A stretch of 64,000 bases of DNA from Paenibacillus luteus (lineage in GTDB: Bacteria > Bacillota > Bacilli > Paenibacillales > Paenibacillaceae). Below the pieces are notes generated by a model. The model did no database searches. It was not told where the DNA came from and saw nothing but the letters and a program-made list of their open reading frames with translations. The position numbers and the translations under genes are program-made. Position 1 is the first letter of the stretch; every line of letters starts with the position of its first letter. The stretch spans positions 62,001 through 126,000 of the forward strand of contig NZ_SKCD01000010.1 of assembly GCF_006542765.1 (NCBI RefSeq). The letters run 5' to 3'. Positions 26,528 through 34,818 of this stretch are shown here, piece after piece.

Positions 26528-26610
26528 TCCTCAAACTTGCTGAATTGTGAAAATTTCGTTATGATTCAAGCATCATAAGCGTCAAAACACGACACGGGAG
26601 GTCATTATAC

Positions 26611-26937
26611 ATGAATAACTGGCAGGAAGTGACGGCTCAATATGTGCTAGAGCTGTTGGATAATGGGATTATAGAAGGAAATCAAATTATAGATGTGAGA
26701 GAAGCATTTGAGTGGGATTTTTATCATTTAGAACCTTCAGTACTCATTCCAATGAATACAATACCCGAGCGGTTAGGTGAAATTGATGGGGACAAGCCGT
26801 TATACATTGTATGCGCTCACGGCGTCCGCAGCGCTGCTGTATGCAGTTACTTAGAAGAACAAGGCTATAGCGGCCTCCACAATGTTGCTGGTGGTATGGC
26901 AGCTATAGCCTCGTTAAAAGGTTTTCAATATGATTGA
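26611..26937 (+). CDS. Single-domain rhodanese
   Basis: A 108-residue rhodanese-fold protein with the active-site cysteine in YIVCAHGVRSAAVC (second Cys of the loop about residue 70), followed by the conserved VAGGMAA segment. Such proteins carry persulfide sulfur or act as thiol switches in the cytosol; the physiological partner here is not evident. CGGGAGG precedes the ATG. It faces the minus-strand unknown gene downstream with a gap of only 15 bases and no terminator that I can see. Confidence 0.85.
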   Translation: MNNWQEVTAQYVLELLDNGIIEGNQIIDVREAFEWDFYHLEPSVLIPMNTIPERLGEIDGDKPLYIVCAHGVRSAAVCSYLEEQGYSGLHNVAGGMAAIASLKGFQYD

Positions 26938-26952
26938 TGGGTGGAGGATCGA

Positions 26953-27873
26953 TTAATTCGTCTCTACTGAAAAGAAAGGAAGCTGAGGCAGTAAAGGCTT
27001 TTGGTAAAGCGTGGACATGCTGGCCAAAAAATCACCTGAACGCACGGCCTCGGTATTGATCAGAAGATCGACAACGGATGACAGCGTGTGCAGCTTCATT
27101 TTTGAGGCCTGCCCCGAAACCACAAATTCGTCCACCCGACTCGTTAAATCCTGAGGATAATAAGTCGTAAGTTTCTTTCGAGTCATTAGCTGGTCCGACA
27201 TTAACTTGTTTTTCACAGTGATCGACAGACTTTTCCATTGGTTGAGCTCAAGCATTGCGGCTGATGAATACTCGGATGGAATGTCGGTGTCGACGGTAGC
27301 TGCCCATTTCAGCATTGCTGAATAGTAAGCTTGCTGCGCATTTAAGGCGAACTGTGAAGCAGATAGATAGGTTTTTTCCTGTTCAACATTTTTTTTCAGT
27401 TCCGTAGTCGTCAATGTTTTAGCGCTGGTGGCTGCTTTCAATGATGCCTCATTAAAGAGCTTAAGACTGCGTATGTAGCTAATCTGTGATTGCCCAAGCA
27501 AAGGGGATCTTTGCATATCAACAGAGCTTGCTTCCTTCGCTTTGTCATCAGCTAAGCTGGCGAGATCCTTGAACATGGAAGTTGCTTCATTTGTTTTTCC
27601 TTGCGATAATTTGTTCATAGCTGCAAACCATTCGTTTTGAAATTCACGATAAGGCAAAAATACAGTATGATAGAAAGAAACTAAATCCTGCTGTTGGTAA
27701 GGGGTTGCGGCAGCGGCTGCAAGAGCAGATCCTTCATCGGCGACTGCATATTTTTCTTCTGTTTTATCTTTGCCGATTTGAATCCCATAGAAAAATGCGC
27801 CTACTGTGCAAACGAGCATAAATACAAATCCAACACTGAATAACATTGCGGTTGTCGTTAATCGTTTTTCCAT
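26953..27873 (-). CDS. Membrane-anchored protein of unknown function
   Basis: Not recognised. The 306-residue product begins with one hydrophobic segment (about residues 8-30, FSVGFVFMLVCTVGAFFYG), consistent with a membrane anchor, followed by an Ala-rich linker and a long, mostly helical, probably extracytoplasmic region with no cysteines. GGAGATAGAGAG lies before the ATG. It is transcribed away from the CPBP gene; the two starts are 110 bases apart. No enzyme motif is visible. Confidence 0.7.
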   Translation of the reverse strand: MEKRLTTTAMLFSVGFVFMLVCTVGAFFYGIQIGKDKTEEKYAVADEGSALAAAAATPYQQQDLVSFYHTVFLPYREFQNEWFAAMNKLSQGKTNEATSMFKDLASLADDKAKEASSVDMQRSPLLGQSQISYIRSLKLFNEASLKAATSAKTLTTTELKKNVEQEKTYLSASQFALNAQQAYYSAMLKWAATVDTDIPSEYSSAAMLELNQWKSLSITVKNKLMSDQLMTRKKLTTYYPQDLTSRVDEFVVSGQASKMKLHTLSSVVDLLINTEAVRSGDFLASMSTLYQKPLLPQLPFFSVETN

Positions 27874-27983
27874 CTCTCTCTATCTCCTTCTGTGCAAGAA
27901 AAATAATGCTGTCGATTTGTTCTATCAGTATAGGTGAAAAGGTAAAAAAAGAAAATACGAACGTTCCAGACAGGCGGGAAGCT

Positions 27984-28577
27984 ATGAAGAAATTTGATAT
28001 TCGAAATATTCGCGTGCGCAAGGTATCTGTTGATGAGCTGGATGACCGCATGCTGCTTATTAATTTATACGCCACACAGGCGATTACTTTTATTATCGGT
28101 TTAATATGGGTTTTATTTCAGCATCAAAATGTCATCCGGTTATTTACACCTACAAAAGGGCTTGAATTCGTCTATTGGGGAGCAGGTCTGGCAGCAGCTG
28201 TTATCGTTATTGATTTGTTGATCTCTCGGTTTGTTCCGGAAGAAGCAAGTGATGATGGCGGAGTGAATGACCGGATTTTCCGCACACGTCCGGTATGGCA
28301 TATTGCTGTCATTTCTCTCGTTGTCGCGATATGCGAGGAACTTCTCTTTCGAGGAGCGATACAACATGCCATTGGTCCCTATTGGACGAGCATTATTTTT
28401 GCTACTATTCATGTAAGGTATTTAAAGCACTGGATACCTACAGGACTTGTTTTCTCGATTAGTTATGGTCTAGGTTGGATCTATATACAGTCAGGTTCTA
28501 TTTTGGCGCCAATTATCGCTCATTTTCTTATTGATTTTATTATGGGGTTGATTATACGATTCAGGAGGGAGTCATGA
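27984..28577 (+). CDS. CPBP-family intramembrane metalloprotease
   Basis: A 197-residue membrane protein of the CAAX-protease / bacteriocin-processing (CPBP, Abi) family. Family catalytic motifs are in place: EELLFRG (Glu118-Glu119, Arg123), His143 in FATIH, and HFLID (His180). About five hydrophobic helices. Its location upstream of mecA resembles B. subtilis ypbD. The ATG at 27984 follows GGCGGGAAG; the frame is open further upstream but overlaps the divergent gene and lacks a ribosome site. Substrate unknown. Confidence 0.82.
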   Translation: MKKFDIRNIRVRKVSVDELDDRMLLINLYATQAITFIIGLIWVLFQHQNVIRLFTPTKGLEFVYWGAGLAAAVIVIDLLISRFVPEEASDDGGVNDRIFRTRPVWHIAVISLVVAICEELLFRGAIQHAIGPYWTSIIFATIHVRYLKHWIPTGLVFSISYGLGWIYIQSGSILAPIIAHFLIDFIMGLIIRFRRES

Positions 28578-28816
28578 CCAGGAAAGAAAAATTTGGAAGT
28601 TCGCGGGCAGCAAGACAACATGACAAAGCGGCAGAGCCGCTTGACATCGAAACGAATTCCAATGAGGGAGCGGATCTGCCGCCAAGGCGCAAGAGACATC
28701 CTTCGAGCAATTATAAGGTGACGAAATGGTATTATAATCTGTTGTTTGTTCTGTTCGTCAGCCTAGTTGGCGGACTGTTCTGGTATGGTGTGAAATTTAC
28801 GAATCAAGCGCAATAG
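28574..28816 (+). CDS. Small single-pass membrane protein, unknown
   Basis: An 80-residue product whose start overlaps the CPBP stop (ATGA) with GGAGGGAG just upstream, so the two are probably co-translated. The first 48 residues are polar and strongly charged; a hydrophobic helix spans about 54-72 with a short tail. I do not recognise the family. Tight coupling suggests a partner or substrate of the protease, but this is inference. Its 3' end overlaps the convergent deacetylase by 20 bases. Confidence 0.7.
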   Translation: MTRKEKFGSSRAARQHDKAAEPLDIETNSNEGADLPPRRKRHPSSNYKVTKWYYNLLFVLFVSLVGGLFWYGVKFTNQAQ

Positions 28817-29645
28817 ACGCAGGATTTATAAAACCATAGCCTTTATTTTCTAGCTTAGTTAGCAGCTCATCAAGTGCGTCAGCAGTCCATTTTAGTTCAT
28901 GCATGAGAATGTTAGCACCGGGATGAAGCTGCTCCAGAACATTTTGAATGACGACTTCCGGTTTATTTTTTGCAGATTTATCCCAGTCTAAAGACCCATT
29001 GGACCACGTCATGAACAGCATGCCGTGGTTTTTTGCTGTTTCCTTCACTAAATCGCCACCAGATCCATATGGCGGCCGGAAAAAAAGCGGCTTTTTGCCG
29101 ATTAAAGCATCAACATCCTTTTGAACGTCGCCAATTTGCTTCTCGACGACTGCTTGAGTTTCTTTTTTGAGGTCAATATGGTCCCAAGAGTGGTTTCCGA
29201 TGGTTTGGCCTCTCTCATCAATAAGCTCAAGCAGTTTGGGATTTTGTTTGACTCGATAGCCATTGACGAAAAAAATAGCTTTTGCCTTATGCTTGTCAAG
29301 CGTATCGAGAATGCTGGTGAGCACGGTCTCATCATGTGGCCCGTCATCGAAAGTAAGTAATACCACATTTTTTGGAGTAGATTCTTCGATCGGCACAAAC
29401 CGGTATACTTTGTTCATTTGATAAAGCTTTGCGGATGGGACTTCTTCTTCAAGGACTGGAGATGCTTCTGGTACTGGCGTAACTGCTGCATGACTCGAAG
29501 GAGGAGCGGAAATAGGCGCTTCTGTAGTTGCAGCTGCGGGTATATCTTTCGTTAATGTATTTTCGGTTTGCTGCTCCTGAGCTGTGCAGCCTGTAAGCAA
29601 TGCTGCGAGCAGCAGGGGAGTCAATAGCTGCCATTTTCGATCCAT
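28797..29645 (-). CDS. Polysaccharide deacetylase lipoprotein
   Basis: A 282-residue NodB-homology carbohydrate esterase. The signal peptide ends in a lipobox (LLTGC, Cys20), so the protein is a membrane-anchored lipoprotein; a Thr/Pro/Ala-rich linker runs to about 75. Metal and catalytic residues of family 4 are visible: FDDGP (100-103), HSWDH (His152 and His156) and RPPYG (190-194). It likely removes acetyl groups from peptidoglycan or another cell-surface glycan. The ATG at 29645 follows GGAGG; the longer frame starts at a weaker site. Confidence 0.88.
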   Translation of the reverse strand: MDRKWQLLTPLLLAALLTGCTAQEQQTENTLTKDIPAAATTEAPISAPPSSHAAVTPVPEASPVLEEEVPSAKLYQMNKVYRFVPIEESTPKNVVLLTFDDGPHDETVLTSILDTLDKHKAKAIFFVNGYRVKQNPKLLELIDERGQTIGNHSWDHIDLKKETQAVVEKQIGDVQKDVDALIGKKPLFFRPPYGSGGDLVKETAKNHGMLFMTWSNGSLDWDKSAKNKPEVVIQNVLEQLHPGANILMHELKWTADALDELLTKLENKGYGFINPASIALDS

Positions 29646-29821
29646 CGTGGTAAACCTCCATGCGTAAGTAGCCAAATTGGTTAAATCGACCTCATTGTAT
29701 CATATATCCTTACAGCCATGCTGAAGCCTGATTTCCTTATTTTATATCGAATGAGGGCCTAGGTATGCGGTCAAACTATCTCTTGAAACCAATGCTGGAC
29801 AAGAAAGAGGTGACTGTAATT

Positions 29822-30145
29822 ATGAAATTAAGCGGATTTTTATTTGGAGGGGTAATTGGCGCAGCAGCAACGGTATATCTTGCAAAAAAGCAGCCTGGTG
29901 CCGTTTCTTGGGCAGCACATGCCTTATCCGATGTATGCTCGTCGGTAGCACGTAAATCAATTTCAAGAATGATGGGCAATTCGATTAAGGAAGATGTTGC
30001 TGCTTTTGCCCCAAAGCATTCCGACGATACCGCCGTAAAATCCGAAGCCGCTTGGGGACAGATTGAAGCGATTGTGAACAGTGACCCCAAGCTGAAGCGG
30101 GAAGCAGATAAGATCAAAGCGGAATCGTCAGCAGTTGCTCATTAA
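29822..30145 (+). CDS. Small protein with N-terminal membrane helix, unknown
   Basis: A 107-residue product beginning with a Gly/Ala-rich hydrophobic segment (about 5-20, GFLFGGVIGAAATVYLA), then a polar, lysine- and glutamate-rich helical tail. The layout recalls YtxH-type envelope stress proteins, but I cannot assign it. GAGGTGA lies 8 bases before the ATG at 29822. It is a single-gene unit with a strong terminator. Confidence 0.7.
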   Translation: MKLSGFLFGGVIGAAATVYLAKKQPGAVSWAAHALSDVCSSVARKSISRMMGNSIKEDVAAFAPKHSDDTAVKSEAAWGQIEAIVNSDPKLKREADKIKAESSAVAH

Positions 30146-30163
30146 ATAAGGAAAACCTGACCA

Positions 30164-30217
30164 AAGAATCGTAGGCCGCTGGGCAGAAATGCTGTGCGGT
30201 CAGACGATTCTTTTTTT
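30164..30217 (+). terminator. Terminator after the 107-residue gene
   Basis: AAAGAATCGT pairs with ACGATTCTTT around an inner imperfect stem, then T7. Confidence 0.85.
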
Positions 30218-30348
30218 CATCCAATATTAGTGCATTCGTCTAAAAGAAATGATAAAGTAGTTACATAGCATGATTTGGTCAAATTTATCACATCTTTCTA
30301 AATCATTCATACGCTATTACAACAGATGCTGCAGAGGAGGATCCTGTC

Positions 30349-30963
30349 ATGAAAATCGAGCGATTGAGCCAGGATAAGATTCGGATTTTCCTGACGTTCG
30401 ACGACCTGCTGGAACGGGGGATCCAGAAGGAAGACATGTGGCGCGAAATTCCAAAAGTACACGAACTATTCAGTGAAATGATGGATCAAGCATATAGTGA
30501 ACTTGGATTCGACGCCAGCGGCCCATTAGCGGTCGAAGTGTTTGCCCTCCCCGCTCAAGGTATGGTAGTGATTGTCACCCGTGGCAAAATGAACAGTCAT
30601 GCAGGAGATCGGGCAACCGAAGATGACGACACGGAAGACGAAATATACGAGATGGAAGTTACGCTTGAGCATAGTGATGTCGTGATGTATTCCTTCCGCG
30701 AATTCGAAGATGTGATATCGGTATGCAAGCAATTGCAATCCGCCACTCTTACCGAGGATGGCCAATTATTTTCCTACAACGGAAAATATATATTGGCATT
30801 AGAGCCTGCTCTAATCGATAGCTCAAGGCATAACGCCGTTATCGCATTGCTTGCTGAATATGGAGAAGCGACCTCTGTGACCTATGCCATGCTTGAAGAG
30901 TATGGGAAAGTGATTATGCCCGAACACGCGGTGCGGGAAATCTGTAATCATTTTAAATTTTAA
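30349..30963 (+). CDS. mecA: Adaptor protein MecA family (MecA/MecB)
   Basis: A 204-residue ClpC adaptor that hands proteins to the ClpCP protease and, in Bacillus, targets ComK and sporulation regulators. The N-terminal substrate-binding part starts MKIERLSQDKIRIFLTFDDL; an acidic linker (EDDDTEDEIYE, about 91-101) precedes the C-terminal ClpC-binding domain. Being next to gudB, it corresponds to the B. subtilis ypbH (mecB) locus, although the length is between the two paralogues; which paralogue it is cannot be decided here. Confidence 0.9.
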   Translation: MKIERLSQDKIRIFLTFDDLLERGIQKEDMWREIPKVHELFSEMMDQAYSELGFDASGPLAVEVFALPAQGMVVIVTRGKMNSHAGDRATEDDDTEDEIYEMEVTLEHSDVVMYSFREFEDVISVCKQLQSATLTEDGQLFSYNGKYILALEPALIDSSRHNAVIALLAEYGEATSVTYAMLEEYGKVIMPEHAVREICNHFKF

Positions 30964-30978
30964 GCCAGCAGGCTTGCC

Positions 30979-31019
30979 AAGAGCATCTGCAGACAGTTTG
31001 TTGTCTGTGTGATGCTCTT
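30979..31019 (+). terminator. Strong hairpin after mecA (weak T-run)
   Basis: AAGAGCATC / GATGCTCTT with an inner CAGACA / TGTCTG. The tail is only CTTC, so it may stall or partly terminate transcription before gudB, or stabilise the mecA 3' end. Confidence 0.5.
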
Positions 31020-31099
31020 CTTGCATGTATGAGACATATGAAATGGAATACAGTAAGGGAAAGGCGTTCATATTAGATGTAGACAAAGGCGGTGATGGA

Positions 31100-32350
31100 A
31101 TGAGTGACAAAGAAGCAAACGATGTGTTGCATTCTACTCAAATCGTAATTGAGCAAGCGCTGCGAAGACTTGGCTATGATCAGGATATGATTGACCTGTT
31201 GAAGGAGCCGCTAAGGCTCCTGACCGTACGTATTCCAGTGAGAATGGATGACGGCAAAACAAAAGTATTTACAGGCTATAGAGCTCAACATAACGATGCT
31301 GTAGGTCCGACAAAGGGCGGTGTGCGTTTCCATCCAGCTGTCTCAGAAAATGAAGTAAAGGCTTTGTCGATTTGGATGAGCCTGAAATGCGGCATCGCCG
31401 ATTTGCCCTACGGGGGTGGTAAAGGCGGCGTCATTTGCGATCCGCGCACAATGTCGTTCCGTGAACTGGAGCGCTTAAGCCGCGGCTATGTGCGTGCGGT
31501 CAGCCAAATCGTAGGTCCAAGTAAAGATATCCCTGCGCCTGATGTGATGACCAACTCGCAGATTATGGCTTGGATGATGGATGAATATAGCCGAATTAGG
31601 GAGTTTGACTCACCAGGTTTTATTACAGGGAAGCCTCTGGTACTTGGCGGTTCCAAAGGCAGAGAAACCGCAACTGCTCGCGGTGTGGTCATTATGATTC
31701 ACGAGGCGCTGCTCTTAAAAGGTATTGAGCTTGCGAATGCTCGAATCGTGATTCAAGGCTTCGGAAATGCCGGCAGCTACCTTGCCAAATTTATGCATGA
31801 AGCTGGTGCGAAGGTAATAGGTATTTCCGATGTGAACGGAGCGTTGTATAATAGAGAAGGACTCGATATTGAATATTTGCTGGATCGTCGAGATTCCTTT
31901 GGCAATGTAACCAATTTATTTCCGCATACCATCTCAAATGCAGAGCTGCTTGAACTCGAATGCGATGTGCTTGTACCAGCTGCGATTGAGAATCAGATTA
32001 CAGATGAAAATGCCGACCGTATTCGAGCTTCCATAGTGGTAGAGGCTGCTAATGGACCAACTACACTGGAAGCGACCCGGATTTTATCTGAGCGCGGCGT
32101 ACTGCTGATTCCTGATGTGCTTGCCAGTGCCGGAGGGGTCATTGTATCCTATTTCGAGTGGGTACAAAATAATCAAGGATACTACTGGGATGAGCAGGAA
32201 GTTGATGATAAGCTGAAGCTTATGATGATTCGTGGCTTTAACCATGTGTACGAAATACACCGCACCCGCAAGGTCGATATGCGACTGGCCGCTTACATGG
32301 CTGGCGTTCGTAAAATGGCTGAAGCCGTTCGCTTCCGCGGCTGGGTGTAA
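31100..32350 (+). CDS. gudB: NAD-dependent glutamate dehydrogenase
   Basis: Catabolic glutamate dehydrogenase, oxidising glutamate to 2-oxoglutarate. The 416-residue protein closely matches B. subtilis GudB, with the glutamate-binding KGGVRFHP and PYGGGKGG motifs and the NAD fold QGFGNAGSYLA. The region EVKALSIWMSL has no tandem tripeptide duplication of the type that inactivates GudB in the laboratory B. subtilis strain, so the enzyme should be active. The ATG at 31100 is behind a modest GGTGATGG; the open frame upstream is not preceded by a ribosome site. Confidence 0.94.
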   Translation: MSDKEANDVLHSTQIVIEQALRRLGYDQDMIDLLKEPLRLLTVRIPVRMDDGKTKVFTGYRAQHNDAVGPTKGGVRFHPAVSENEVKALSIWMSLKCGIADLPYGGGKGGVICDPRTMSFRELERLSRGYVRAVSQIVGPSKDIPAPDVMTNSQIMAWMMDEYSRIREFDSPGFITGKPLVLGGSKGRETATARGVVIMIHEALLLKGIELANARIVIQGFGNAGSYLAKFMHEAGAKVIGISDVNGALYNREGLDIEYLLDRRDSFGNVTNLFPHTISNAELLELECDVLVPAAIENQITDENADRIRASIVVEAANGPTTLEATRILSERGVLLIPDVLASAGGVIVSYFEWVQNNQGYYWDEQEVDDKLKLMMIRGFNHVYEIHRTRKVDMRLAAYMAGVRKMAEAVRFRGWV

Positions 32351-32365
32351 GAAAGTAGGGACGAA

Positions 32366-33061
32366 ATGCTGTTGTTTTCCGTTTTGACTGCTGCCGTTGC
32401 GCCAGGCGTTTCGCTGCTTACTTATTTATATTTACGGGACCGTTATGAGGCTGAGCCTATTCATATGGTTGCTCGTATGTTTGTGCTCGGGATGCTCGTC
32501 GTTGTACCGATTATGGTTATTCAGCGGGGTCTGCAGCTTTGGCTTGGCGATCATACGGTTTGGTTCGCATTTGGCGAGTCGGCTGGTGTTGAGGAATTCG
32601 TGAAATGGTTTGTTCTGTACCATGTCATTTACAACCATACGGAGTTCGATGAGCCCTATGATGGTATCGTATATGCATCCTCCATTTCGCTGGGCTTTGC
32701 GACATTGGAGAATGTGCTTTATGCCTTTTATTCACCGGCGACATTCGGAACGCTGCTTGTTCGTGCACTGCTCCCTGTTTCTGGCCATGCCCTATTCGGC
32801 GTGATGATGGGCTATTATTTGGGAAAAGCAAAATTTGCACCTAAGAACAAGAGCTTCTATTTCTTGGTGATTTCGTTATTGCTTCCCGTCTTTCTGCATG
32901 GTACTTATGACTGGATTATGATCACGGTCCGTACCAATTGGATGTGGTTCATCATTCCATTCATGATCGTGCTGTGGATATGGGGCTTGCGCAAAATGGC
33001 TCATGCAACCTCGCGGTCACCTTTCCGTTTTCTTGTCCGAGAGGATGAGGTTAAACTGTAG
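32366..33061 (+). CDS. prsW: Intramembrane protease PrsW
   Basis: A 231-residue polytopic membrane protease that in B. subtilis makes the first cut in anti-sigma factor RsiW, activating sigma-W. Family motifs are present: EEFVKW (Glu76-Glu77), His141 in GHALFG and His178 in HGTYDW. About seven hydrophobic helices. TAGGGA precedes the ATG, 15 bases after gudB. Neither sigma-W nor RsiW is in this window. Confidence 0.93.
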   Translation: MLLFSVLTAAVAPGVSLLTYLYLRDRYEAEPIHMVARMFVLGMLVVVPIMVIQRGLQLWLGDHTVWFAFGESAGVEEFVKWFVLYHVIYNHTEFDEPYDGIVYASSISLGFATLENVLYAFYSPATFGTLLVRALLPVSGHALFGVMMGYYLGKAKFAPKNKSFYFLVISLLLPVFLHGTYDWIMITVRTNWMWFIIPFMIVLWIWGLRKMAHATSRSPFRFLVREDEVKL

Positions 33062-33135
33062 CTGTTCCGTCCATACTTACATTATATAGAAGTGCCTGAA
33101 ACGATGGCATTCGAATAATGGCTAAGGAGGGGCAT

Positions 33136-33300
33136 ATGGAGGCTGCTGCAAGGATTAAAGTGACGATCCGGTGCAACGTATGTGGTGAGAAATTTGTGCT
33201 GCGCGGACGAAGAGAAAGAGATGCGATTGACACCGGCTTTAAGCAATGCATTTGCAATAATGCAAATGATCTAGAGATTGAAGAGCACAGTATTTTCTAA
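33136..33300 (+). CDS. Small zinc-binding-type protein, unknown
   Basis: A 54-residue protein with CNVC (about 14-17) and CIC (about 39-41) cysteine pairs spaced like a minimal zinc ribbon. The ATG at 33136 is 5 bases from AAGGAGGG, which rules out the ATG at 33118 that lies inside that site. It is between prsW and ypeB; I do not recognise a family or function. Confidence 0.65.
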   Translation: MEAAARIKVTIRCNVCGEKFVLRGRRERDAIDTGFKQCICNNANDLEIEEHSIF

Positions 33301-33342
33301 TGCCAATTCACTGAACTAGCAAAATTAAATAGACGGATGCAT

Positions 33343-33398
33343 AAAGCTCCCTTGGGCAAACCAAACTAAAACCAGGTTTTGCACAAGAAAGGAGCTTT
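33343..33398 (+). promoter_or_regulatory. Leader hairpin enclosing the ypeB ribosome site
   Basis: AAAGCTCC (33343-33350) pairs with GGAGCTTT (33391-33398); inner helices CTTG/CAAG and GCAAACC/GGTTTTGC follow. The 3' arm includes AAAGGAG, the ribosome site of ypeB (ATG at 33405). It might also act as a weak terminator for the upstream operon, as four T end the arm. Confidence 0.6.
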
Positions 33399-33404
33399 TG
33401 TATT

Positions 33405-34760
33405 ATGTACCGTCGATTAAGCTCAATCCTGTTTCCTGTAATGACACTTCTGCTTATCGGAGCTGCCTACTGGGGCTATCAAGAGCATCAAGAGAAAAAT
33501 TCAATACTGATAAAAGCGGAAAACCAGTATCAGCGGGCATTTCACGACTTGACTTACCATGTCGAACAGCTCCATCAACAATTAGGCAATACACTTGCGG
33601 TCAACTCGACCTCACAAAGCTACCATCGCAAGGGCCTCGTCAACGTCTGGCGCTTAACGAGCCAAGCGCAAAATGAGATTAACCAGCTGCCCCTCACACT
33701 GCTCCCATTCAATGAGGCAGGCGATTTTTTATCCCGCATCGCAAACTTTGCCTATAAAACGTCAGTTCGTGATCTAACCAAACAGCCGCTTACACCTGAC
33801 GAATTTAAAACCATGAAGACGCTGTATGCGAATTCCGAGCAAATTTCCAAGGATCTGGTTAACATGCAGCAGAAAGTGCTGGACAACAAATTGCGCTGGA
33901 TGGATGTTGAAATTGCCATTGCGTCAGAAAAAACGAATCAAGACAATGTCATTGTTGATGGGTTCAAAACGGTCGACAAAAAGGTGAGCGAATATCCGGA
34001 GATTAACTGGGGACCATCCGTCACGAGTATGTATCAGAAGCGTACCTTTAAGGCACTCAGCGGAAAAATGGCAACCTCAGAGGATATCAAGAAGCAAGCG
34101 GTTAAATTCACTAGTTCTTCAAACGCAGAAGTCCGCGTTGTGGAAAACGCTAAGGGAACCGAATATGCTTCCTATTCCGCTACCGTTAACGAAGGTAAAA
34201 ACAAAAACCTTCAAATGGATTTCACCAAAAAGGGCGGTCAACTACTTTGGTTTATGAACCCGCGCGATATCGGTGAGAAAAAAATAGATTTAGAAAAAGC
34301 AAAAGCATCTGCAGATACCTTTCTAGACAAACATGGCTTCGCGGAAATGCAAGCAATCAGCTATGATATGCACAGTAATATGGGGGCCTTTACCTACGTG
34401 AGCAAGCAAAGCGGGGTTCTCATCTACCCGGATAAGCTTACGGTCAAAGTAGCGTTAGATACTGGCGAAACCGTTGCTTTGCAGGCGAATGACTACGTTT
34501 ATGAGCATCACAAGCGTAAGCTCCCGAGCCCGATTATTGCAAAAGCTGAGGCTCGAAAAGCACTTAACCCTGAAATGAAGGTGCAAAACGAGCAATTGGC
34601 GCTGATTAATAATGAGCTTGGTGAAGAAGTATTATGTTATGAATATACCGGCAAAATTAATGGATCGCTTTACCGTGTCTATATTAATTCAGAAACCGGA
34701 CTGGAAGAATCCATTGAGGAAATGTCTCCTTATGATTCCAAGGTCGCTTCCGACAAATAA
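33405..34760 (+). CDS. ypeB: Germination protein YpeB
   Basis: A 451-residue spore protein required in Bacillus for location and stability of the cortex-lytic enzyme SleB. One N-terminal membrane helix (about 8-25, LFPVMTLLLIGAAYWGY) is followed by a helical domain and C-terminal PepSY-like repeats (with EKAKASADTFL and KAEARKAL signatures). In B. subtilis it follows sleB in an operon; no sleB precedes it here. A hairpin covers its ribosome site. Confidence 0.88.
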   Translation: MYRRLSSILFPVMTLLLIGAAYWGYQEHQEKNSILIKAENQYQRAFHDLTYHVEQLHQQLGNTLAVNSTSQSYHRKGLVNVWRLTSQAQNEINQLPLTLLPFNEAGDFLSRIANFAYKTSVRDLTKQPLTPDEFKTMKTLYANSEQISKDLVNMQQKVLDNKLRWMDVEIAIASEKTNQDNVIVDGFKTVDKKVSEYPEINWGPSVTSMYQKRTFKALSGKMATSEDIKKQAVKFTSSSNAEVRVVENAKGTEYASYSATVNEGKNKNLQMDFTKKGGQLLWFMNPRDIGEKKIDLEKAKASADTFLDKHGFAEMQAISYDMHSNMGAFTYVSKQSGVLIYPDKLTVKVALDTGETVALQANDYVYEHHKRKLPSPIIAKAEARKALNPEMKVQNEQLALINNELGEEVLCYEYTGKINGSLYRVYINSETGLEESIEEMSPYDSKVASDK

Positions 34761-34766
34761 CGATAT

Positions 34767-34815
34767 GGCTCCCCTCAATTCGACGTGCTATAATGCATGT
34801 AAATAGGGGGGAGCC
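34767..34815 (+). promoter_or_regulatory. Promoter flanked by an inverted repeat that covers the next ribosome site
   Basis: GGCTCCCCT (34767-34775) is complementary to AGGGGGGAGCC (34805-34815, two extra G), which is the ribosome site of the next gene. Between them is an extended -10, TGCTATAAT (34786-34794), without a clear -35. RNA started here lacks the upstream arm; read-through RNA from ypeB contains both arms. Confidence 0.5.
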
Positions 34816-34818
34816 AAT

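Noticed and set aside
31349..31369. Inactivating tandem duplication in gudB
   Set aside because: The EVKALSIW region carries a single copy, so the gene appears intact.
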